The notes under the pieces were generated by a model. That model saw nothing but the letters and a program-made list of their open reading frames with translations. It was not told where the DNA came from and made no database searches. A stretch of 9,878 nt of DNA from Planctomycetaceae bacterium UBA4732 (GTDB taxonomy: Bacteria; Planctomycetota; Planctomycetia; Gemmatales; Gemmataceae). The position numbers were made by a program, and so were the translations under genes. Below, in pieces: positions 1 to 4,779 of the stretch. The stretch spans positions 3,891 through 13,768 of the forward strand of contig DHJA01000262.1 in assembly GCA_002404095.1 (NCBI GenBank), read 5' to 3'. Numbering within the stretch: the stretch's first letter is position 1; the number at the start of each line of letters is the position of its first letter.

Positions 1-6
1 CCCCAA

Positions 7-29
7 CCCTCCCCCGCAAGGGGGGAGGG
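7..29. terminator. Terminator-like GC hairpin at window edge
   Basis: A run of C with one T (7-15) is the exact reverse complement of the G-rich run at 21-29, giving a 9-bp stem with the 5-base loop GCAAG. No T-tract follows on either side, so it is not a textbook intrinsic terminator. It probably ends a gene lying before the window, or is a dispersed intergenic palindrome. Confidence 0.45.
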
Positions 30-66
30 AGTCGGATGAGGCGGCGCGCGTTGCCCTTGTCCGTCG

Positions 67-112
67 TTCGGACGCCTTCTAAGATGATGCTTCCTGATAC
101 GAGGCGTCCGAA
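67..112 (+). promoter_or_regulatory. Leader hairpin before small basic protein gene
   Basis: The 11-mer TTCGGACGCCT (67-77) is perfectly inverted as AGGCGTCCGAA (102-112), with a 24-base spacer. The right arm runs into the presumed ribosome binding site AAGGGA (112-117), 10 bases before the ATG at 128. If transcribed, this stem could control access to the ribosome binding site. The pairing is visible directly; the regulatory role is inference. An upstream terminator is the alternative. Confidence 0.4.
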
Positions 113-127
113 AGGGATGGTAGAGCC

Positions 128-406
128 ATGTCGATTGACAAGAGCCTGCGCCGCAAGAACTCGCTGGTGCGGGCGCGTAACGTGCTGACGCGCGGCGAAC
201 GAATCAAAGTGTTGCAGGACGAGGAGCGTTGGCCGGACGGCCGCAGTCCCTTCAACCTGCCGAAGGTGCGCGTAATAAAGATCGTCGTCAAGAAGGCCAA
301 GAAGGTCAAGGAAGAGGAAGGCGCAGAGGCGGTAGCCGCGGCGCCGGCGGCCGGCGACAAGAAGGGCGCCGACAAGGGCGCTGAGAAGAAGGGCGGCAAG
401 AAGTAA
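128..406 (+). CDS. PVC-type small basic protein with extended Lys-rich tail
   Basis: This 92-residue protein matches the small, lysine-rich 'small basic protein' family regarded as a signature of the Planctomycetes-Verrucomicrobia-Chlamydiae superphylum. The conserved core is residues 1 to about 55: the opening [20 protein letters not shown], then the LTRGERI and [11 protein letters not shown] segments. The family is thought to bind nucleic acid or associate with ribosomes, but its exact job is not established. After the core comes a low-complexity tail (about 55-92), first K/V/E, then A/P, then repeated KKG/DKG units, similar in style to histone H1-like tails. From memory the family is usually near 50-60 residues, so the tail is an extension. 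AAGGGA at 112-117 supports the ATG at 128. The gene stands alone, with a leader inverted repeat before it and a strong hairpin after it. Confidence 0.9.
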   Translation: MSIDKSLRRKNSLVRARNVLTRGERIKVLQDEERWPDGRSPFNLPKVRVIKIVVKKAKKVKEEEGAEAVAAAPAAGDKKGADKGAEKKGGKK

Positions 407-410
407 CACG

Positions 411-461
411 AACCCGAAGCGCGAGCGAGGAAGATAGGTTCCCTCGCTCGCGCTTCGGGTT
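411..461. terminator. Bidirectional terminator, 20-bp perfect stem
   Basis: Positions 411-430 and 442-461 are perfect reverse complements (20 bp, starting AACCCGAAGC and ending GCTTCGGGTT) with an 11-base loop. The hairpin starts 4 bases after the small basic protein stop codon and ends 10 bases before the stop codon of the convergent M56 gene, so it can serve both. There is no clear T-tract on either side, which makes factor-assisted termination or mRNA 3' protection possible. Confidence 0.75.
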
Positions 462-471
462 GATAGACATA

Positions 472-2727
472 TTAAGGTTTCGCAGGGGGGTCGCCCGCCT
501 TCGACGCCTTTTCCTGCTTTATATACTCCTCTCGTAAGCGTATAAACTCTGCGTCGGCTGCCTCTCTTACGGCAGCGCTCCCCTCCGCCCGTTTCAATTC
601 GGCTTGGACATGACCTTCATTGCTCTTGAGATCCGCCAGTACTTTCACTTGAGCCATCTTTGCACGCTCCAGGTTGACTTGGCTTTCGGTTACGCGCTTC
701 TTGGCCCGCTTGAGCAGGAGGACCGTTACTGGATTGTTGTCTTGCTGCGCGCGAGCATCGGCCATTTCCGCATCATCATCTGATGCTTTTAACTCCGCCT
801 CCGCCTGTCTCACCATTGCGTCCGCGTTTGCTCTCAAGCTCGTTTGCTCCTGGCGGAGTTCCCTAGCCTTTGCGAGCTGGCTATAGAGATTTCCTCGGCG
901 CTCATGCACATCGTTGATCTCTGCCTCCAGTTTTTTCATCATCCGCCGCGCTTCGGCCTGAGCCTTCTCCGCCGTCCCCGGTCCCTCCGTCTTGACCTGT
1001 CCGTTGATAGAAGGGACTTTCTCCAACGGCGTCGGGCCGTAGCTATGCGGCTTTGATTCGCTGTCGATAGCCTTGGGCGCGGCCGGCTTCCGTTCGCGGC
1101 GTAGCTGCTCTACCTCGTTCAGTATGCTTTTCAGCTTCCCTTCCAGATCGATGATGCGCTTGTCCGTATCGGTCGGGGGCGAACCGATAGGCTGCGCTCC
1201 GGCCGTCGGCGTGGGATTCATGGCCATCTTCATGAGGACCTTGCCGGAATACTTATCAAGGAAGATCACAGTCGGAGACGCGCCTTGAACCGGCACCGCC
1301 TGGATTTGCTTGAGGAAATCTTGCAGCGCAATATAGGGAGCATCGCCGTTGACCTTGATGACAACGTCATATGAAGCGACTTCGGCGTCGGCTGCCTTGG
1401 CGGCGGGCTGGTCATGGGGCCTCTTCGCCCTGGCCATTATCGCCGCGATCCGTGCGGTGAGGGCGGCCACCTCGGCTTGCTTCTGCGCCAAATCCGCTCG
1501 CAGCCTCGCCAACTCCGCGCCGTCTTTCTCGGCTTCTTCCGCCAAGGCTTCGGGGGCAACGACCTTTACGTCCCCCCTTAGCTGCACTTCCTTGGCCTCG
1601 ATCTTGGGCGCCGGTTGCGCCTGCACCCAGGCCGGCAGCATCGGCAGCAACAGGGCGCCCAATCCGACCACGGCCGCCGCGCCGCGCCAGCCCAACGTTC
1701 GCGGGGTCGTTCCGCGCATAATCATGGTCAATCTCCTTTTCAGGTCCACAACACGACCGACGCCGCTCGCCAACAACGGCATGGCGGGCGGGGCGTCGGA
1801 GAGAAAGTCGAGCGTTTCCAGGAGGGCGGTCGCATACGTCTTGCCGGCGCCGGGCAACGTGGACGTCACCCAGGCGTCGCAACATTGCTCTTCGGCCTCG
1901 CGCAGCTCACGCCGGGCGAACCATAGGACCGGATTCCACCAATACAGGCCGGCCGCCGCGAACTCCAGCCAGCGCACCCAATGATCGCGCCGGCGAAGAT
2001 GAGCCAGTTCATGCACCAACAGGGCGTTCTGTTGTTCCCGGCCGACCTGTTTCAGCAAGTCGGCCGGGAACAGGATGCGCGGCCGTCCGCCCACCGCCCA
2101 CAACATCGGCGCCACGCGGCCGGGAACCAGCCATACGCCAGGGCAACGTTGCAACCGTAGCTTTTCGGCCAATCGTTGCGTCCGCTGTCGCAACGATTCC
2201 GGCGCTGGGACCGCGTGGCGCAACATCTGACGGAAGCGCCGAAGGCGGACAAGCGCCAGCGCGTACCACGCGAACGCACCGGCCAACCACACGCCGCACG
2301 TCACCGCCATCCAACCGGGAACCAGCACAAGAGTTGTGTTTTGCGTATTCGGGATCGCTAATGGTTCTAATGGTGTCAATGCGTCTGGAAGGGTCTCGCT
2401 CACCGCTAGTTCATTACTTACTTCGACGCTTGGCGTTTCGCGCATCGCCTCGGAATCTGGGACGAATACCGTATTCTCTTCCGGCAACGGTTCGATAGGC
2501 GCGGGTTCCGCCGCCCGAGCGACAGCGACCGCCGGCGCGTCAGGAATGATCGGCCACGGCACGCGCACCCACACCAACGGCGGCGTCACCAGCTTGACGA
2601 GAACCAACAGCCAGAGGGCGTGCAATACGGCCGGCCGTCGCCAGACACACGCCACGGTCACAACCACCAGGGCCATCACCAACGCCACGACGGCGTTGCT
2701 CAGGCCGATTCGCAACAAGGTTTCCAT
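472..2727 (-). CDS. BlaR1-like M56 family zinc metalloprotease, coiled-coil C-terminus
   Basis: A 751-residue membrane protein of the M56 (BlaR1/MecR1) peptidase family. In known systems the protease is activated by an external signal and leads to inactivation of the partner BlaI/MecI repressor. Two hydrophobic segments (about 8-28 and 34-55) are followed by a Pro/Glu-rich stretch (60-130), a third membrane segment (about 133-160) and the peptidase core (about 180-310). The zinc motif HELAH is at 239-243 and the probable third ligand is E280 or E279 in the EEQCCDAW segment. A fourth membrane segment (about 348-368) precedes a large C-terminal region. That region lacks the Ser-X-X-Lys penicillin-binding sensor domain I would expect in BlaR1. 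It has coiled coil at about 390-435, a small alpha/beta-looking segment at 450-502, and long coiled coil at 520-545 and 585-740. The start follows the repressor stop codon by 12 bases, with AAAGGA 7 bases before the ATG overlapping that stop, so the two genes are translationally linked. Confidence 0.9.
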   Translation of the reverse strand: METLLRIGLSNAVVALVMALVVVTVACVWRRPAVLHALWLLVLVKLVTPPLVWVRVPWPIIPDAPAVAVARAAEPAPIEPLPEENTVFVPDSEAMRETPSVEVSNELAVSETLPDALTPLEPLAIPNTQNTTLVLVPGWMAVTCGVWLAGAFAWYALALVRLRRFRQMLRHAVPAPESLRQRTQRLAEKLRLQRCPGVWLVPGRVAPMLWAVGGRPRILFPADLLKQVGREQQNALLVHELAHLRRRDHWVRWLEFAAAGLYWWNPVLWFARRELREAEEQCCDAWVTSTLPGAGKTYATALLETLDFLSDAPPAMPLLASGVGRVVDLKRRLTMIMRGTTPRTLGWRGAAAVVGLGALLLPMLPAWVQAQPAPKIEAKEVQLRGDVKVVAPEALAEEAEKDGAELARLRADLAQKQAEVAALTARIAAIMARAKRPHDQPAAKAADAEVASYDVVIKVNGDAPYIALQDFLKQIQAVPVQGASPTVIFLDKYSGKVLMKMAMNPTPTAGAQPIGSPPTDTDKRIIDLEGKLKSILNEVEQLRRERKPAAPKAIDSESKPHSYGPTPLEKVPSINGQVKTEGPGTAEKAQAEARRMMKKLEAEINDVHERRGNLYSQLAKARELRQEQTSLRANADAMVRQAEAELKASDDDAEMADARAQQDNNPVTVLLLKRAKKRVTESQVNLERAKMAQVKVLADLKSNEGHVQAELKRAEGSAAVREAADAEFIRLREEYIKQEKASKAGDPPAKP

Positions 2728-2739
2728 GTGCCGGTCCTT

Positions 2740-3171
2740 TCAACGTGCGTCGCCCTTGCCCTTGCCCTTCTCCCGATCGAGGTCGTCGATCAATAACCGC
2801 AGTTCCCGCCGTTCGACGGCCGTGAATTGCCTGGTTCGCATGAGATGCGTCAACAGCGGCGTCAGCGATCCGCCACAGAGTTGTTCTGCCATATCGCGCA
2901 GGCGCCGGCCGATCAGTTCATCGCGATCAATGGCGGCCAAGTAGATTTGAGCCTTATTATGATGAGAGGGAAGGTAACACACCCGTTCCCGGCGCACGCA
3001 GCCCTTCGCCTCTAGCCGGTGCAGAAGCGTCTGCACTGTAGCGTAGTGGGCGGTTCGGCCGCCTGGGTAAAGCACCTCGGTTAGCTGCCGGATGGTCGTC
3101 GCCCCACCGTTCCACAGCACTTCTAAAACCGCCAGTTCCCGCTCGGTCACGTCCCGCGGTGTCCTTGCCAT
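2740..3171 (-). CDS. BlaI/MecI/CopY-family transcriptional repressor
   Basis: A 143-residue protein with the BlaI-family layout. An N-terminal winged helix (about 5-75) has the typical TERELAVLEVLW opening, the TVQTLLHRLEAKG recognition-helix region and a basic wing (VRRERV). A helical C-terminal dimerisation part (about 80-135) ends in a Lys/Gly-rich tail. The family represses its own operon and is inactivated when the partner M56 protease is triggered. GGAGG lies 5 bases before the ATG, which fixes the start. It is first in a two-gene operon with the M56 protease, as is usual for the family. No beta-lactamase gene is next to the pair, so the target regulon is unknown and an antibiotic-resistance role should not be assumed. 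Confidence 0.92.
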   Translation of the reverse strand: MARTPRDVTERELAVLEVLWNGGATTIRQLTEVLYPGGRTAHYATVQTLLHRLEAKGCVRRERVCYLPSHHNKAQIYLAAIDRDELIGRRLRDMAEQLCGGSLTPLLTHLMRTRQFTAVERRELRLLIDDLDREKGKGKGDAR

Positions 3172-3197
3172 GAATACCTCCAGCTCAGACGGAATGT

Positions 3198-3231
3198 ATG
3201 ACTACTCTAAGACAAAATGACTGACAGGTCA
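3198..3231. promoter_or_regulatory. Candidate BlaI-type operator over the promoter
   Basis: The palindrome TGACAGGTCA (3222-3231; arms TGAC/GTCA) overlaps the -35 box. The hexamer ATGACT occurs at 3198-3203 and again at 3217-3222, flanking the -10 region. BlaI-type repressors bind dyads over their own promoters, so these are the natural candidates. They do not match the staphylococcal or bacillar BlaI box closely, so the assignment rests on position. Confidence 0.35.
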
Positions 3232-3232
3232 A
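3204..3232 (-). promoter_or_regulatory. Sigma-70-type promoter of the blaI-like/M56 operon
   Basis: Read on the minus strand, TTGACC (3232-3227) and TAGAGT (3209-3204) are separated by exactly 17 bases. They match 5 of 6 and 4 of 6 positions of the -35 and -10 consensus. Transcription would start near 3197, leaving a leader of roughly 25 bases before the ATG at 3171. Position and spacing fit well; no experimental support is available. Confidence 0.6.
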
Positions 3233-3357
3233 GAGGGGGAAATGAAAAAGGCGTAAAGCCGGAGACAAGGCTGGTAGAGACATAACGACTTGAAGCGGAT
3301 AGGATGGAATTTAAGAGGTCGATAGGGTTTGGATTCAGTTAAAGGGAGGGCCGAAGT

Positions 3358-3858
3358 ATGGGTGCGGGCACGGTCTTTCCGGAAGCTGTCATGGAAGCCG
3401 CCGGCACGTTCGCCGCGACGTTGGAAAGCGCCAGCGAAGAATGGCTGGCGGATGATTGGGATGAAGAAACCTCCGACGCGGTCTCGCTTATCCGTGTACT
3501 TAGGAAAAACCTCCAGCATTTCCCGCGGGATATGAAGCAGTTTCTATCGCGGGGCGTTGAGACAAGCCAGTTTATGAAGCGCTGGCAGCCCGTCCTTGAT
3601 CGCCACGGCGATACTTCTGCGGGCGTGTTGAAAATTGTAGAGGCGATCCGGGCCCAGCGTTCGGCGCCGCGCGGCTCAATGCTTCTCTCTGAATTGAAAG
3701 GAATGGGAGAGGATATGGGGGCGGCGATGGACTTTCTTCGAGACCTTCTTGCGCAACTTACAGCCCGGCGCCCCATCGACTGGACGCGGGTGGAGGCGGC
3801 TCAGAAGGCGTTTGAGAGAGGCGAGACGAAGCCTTTCCACGGGCTGACCGGCGCCTAA
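3358..3858 (+). CDS. Hypothetical protein, first gene of a two-gene module
   Basis: A 166-residue soluble, mostly helical protein that I do not recognise. There is no signal peptide or membrane segment. An acidic N-terminal part (residues 23-41, rich in E/D/W) is followed by helical stretches, a Met-rich patch (about 107-125, containing KGMGEDMGAAMDF) and a tail reading IDWTRVEAAQKAFERGETKPF. Such a short 'RGExKPF' tail resembles the ends of some antitoxin-like proteins; this is an impression, not a domain hit. GGGAGGG at 3344-3350, 7 bases before the ATG, supports the start. The next gene begins 31 bases downstream on the same strand, so they are probably co-transcribed. The gene diverges from the BlaI-like operon across a 186-base spacer. 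Confidence 0.75.
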   Translation: MGAGTVFPEAVMEAAGTFAATLESASEEWLADDWDEETSDAVSLIRVLRKNLQHFPRDMKQFLSRGVETSQFMKRWQPVLDRHGDTSAGVLKIVEAIRAQRSAPRGSMLLSELKGMGEDMGAAMDFLRDLLAQLTARRPIDWTRVEAAQKAFERGETKPFHGLTGA

Positions 3859-3889
3859 TCGGACACCCACTAAGCGAAGGCGTTTACTC

Positions 3890-4204
3890 TTGGCTTTTGA
3901 GCTTCACATCAGGGATGAAGACCAGGCTTACCTTGACGGTCTCCCTTTATCTGGCCGGGCCAAAGCGAAGCTGGAAGATTTCATCGACTACGCCATCCGC
4001 AAAGTCCCGTCAGGCTTCCGAAACAATCCAGAGAACCGTCCCAGTCCAGACAAGCTCGTCTTCGTATTGCAGTTTTTCCTCGTTGATGCGTGGGGCGACG
4101 ACCGCTGGCACACGATTGACTTTACCGTGGACGACTCGCAAGCAGCCGACGGCAAACTAGCCGTCGTCTTCGTGGACCATGCGGAGGGCGAATGGGTCCG
4201 GTAG
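3890..4204 (+). CDS. Hypothetical small protein with TTG start, possibly RelE-like fold
   Basis: A 104-residue protein without signal peptide or membrane segment. A TTG start is needed: no other Met codon occurs in the frame, and AAGG at 3877-3880 lies 9 bases upstream. The N-terminal half is helical (AKAKLEDFIDYAIRKV). It is followed by a 'FRNNPENRPSP' segment and a C-terminal half that looks like successive beta strands (LVFVLQFFLVDAW, WHTIDFTVDDSQ, KLAVVFVDHAEG). A helix-helix-beta sheet order of this size resembles RelE/ParE-type toxins, but the canonical catalytic residues cannot be identified by eye. It lies 31 bases after the 3358-3858 gene and the two are likely one transcript. Calling them a toxin-antitoxin pair would be inference. 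Confidence 0.72.
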   Translation: MAFELHIRDEDQAYLDGLPLSGRAKAKLEDFIDYAIRKVPSGFRNNPENRPSPDKLVFVLQFFLVDAWGDDRWHTIDFTVDDSQAADGKLAVVFVDHAEGEWVR

Positions 4205-4223
4205 TTCAACGAACCACAGAGGC

Positions 4224-4244
4224 CCGGCGGGATAAACCCGCCGG
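4224..4244. terminator. Terminator hairpin between convergent genes
   Basis: CCGGCGGG (4224-4231) and CCCGCCGG (4237-4244) form an 8-bp perfect stem with the loop ATAAA. It sits between the stop of the plus-strand gene at 4204 and the stop of the minus-strand regulator at 4270, so it can serve both strands. There is no T-tract directly after it on either strand. Confidence 0.6.
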
Positions 4245-4269
4245 CTCGCCTGGTTATTGAAAGGTGTTC

Positions 4270-4635
4270 TCAGGCTTCCTGGAGGTCGCAAACCAGTCGT
4301 TTGCCGAGCGCTGTCGCCACGCGAGCCAGCGTCTCCATCGTCGGATTCGACTGCTCGCCGTTTTCCAAACGCGCGAGCGCGGCCGGGTCGATGCCCGTCT
4401 TCAGGGATAGGTCCGCCAAGCTCAAGTCCAGGCGCCGGCGCGCCTCCTTGAGCCGGTGGGCGATCTGATGGACGACGAGCAAATCGCCGAGCGGCACGGC
4501 GTCTTCGTGGCCGCCCTCCGCCAGGAACTGTTCAACTGTCGGCTTCTCCCTCTGCAGGCGTTCGCGCGTCGCTTTCAGCCGCGCGAGTTCCTCTGGCGTC
4601 CGGTCCAGCTTCCGATGAATCCTCTTCCCGCTCAT
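4270..4635 (-). CDS. XRE-family helix-turn-helix regulator
   Basis: A 121-residue protein with a C-terminal XRE/Cro-type DNA-binding domain (about residues 58-118). It shows the five-helix pattern RLKEARRRLDLSLADLSLKT - GIDPAALARLENGEQSNP - TMETLARVATALGKRLVCDL. The N-terminal half is charged and helical (RTPEELARLKATRERLQREK). Antitoxins of the HigA type and small autoregulators share this domain; no toxin gene is adjacent on this strand. The start at 4635 is chosen because GGAGG lies 5 bases upstream (4641-4645). The frame stays open to an ATG at 4710, which would add 25 residues, but that ATG has no ribosome binding site and sits inside a tandem repeat. The gene lies downstream of hppA on the same strand and may be read from the hppA transcript or from its own promoter. 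Confidence 0.82.
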   Translation of the reverse strand: MSGKRIHRKLDRTPEELARLKATRERLQREKPTVEQFLAEGGHEDAVPLGDLLVVHQIAHRLKEARRRLDLSLADLSLKTGIDPAALARLENGEQSNPTMETLARVATALGKRLVCDLQEA

Positions 4636-4697
4636 CGCATCCTCCGCTTTCTCGGCAGCGCTTCGTAGGAGGGGCTTTGGCAGCGTCTCAATTTGTT

Positions 4698-4742
4698 CTA
4701 TAAGTCCCATAGGACGTATAAGACCTATAGGACTTATAGGAC
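4698..4742. repeat. Five tandem 9-bp units upstream of the XRE regulator
   Basis: Reading the plus strand in steps of nine gives CTATAAGTC, CCATAGGAC, GTATAAGAC, CTATAGGAC and TTATAGGAC, with consensus NTATARGAC. The first unit is the most divergent. Superimposed on this, CTATAAGTCC (4698-4707) is perfectly inverted as GGACTTATAG (4730-4739). The array is A/T-rich compared with its surroundings and lies in the gap between the hppA stop (4780) and the proposed start of the XRE gene (4635). It is a natural candidate for a multi-site operator of that regulator. The repeats are directly visible; the operator role is inference. Confidence 0.7.
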
Positions 4743-4779
4743 GAATTGAGAGTCTACCAAAGCGCCGCTCAATGCTCCT

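Noticed and set aside
1349..1984. Plus-strand frame of 211 codons within the M56 protease gene
   Set aside because: Ser/Ala/Arg-rich shadow of the peptidase coding sequence; the minus-strand frame contains the HELAH motif and is clearly the gene.
472..3171. Beta-lactam resistance operon
   Set aside because: The regulator pair is of the BlaI/BlaR1 type, but there is no beta-lactamase gene and no penicillin-binding sensor domain is visible in the protease.
4636..4710. Longer form of the XRE regulator starting at 4710
   Set aside because: No ribosome binding site precedes this ATG, which is part of the 9-bp repeat array, while GGAGG lies 5 bases before the ATG at 4635. Not fully excluded.
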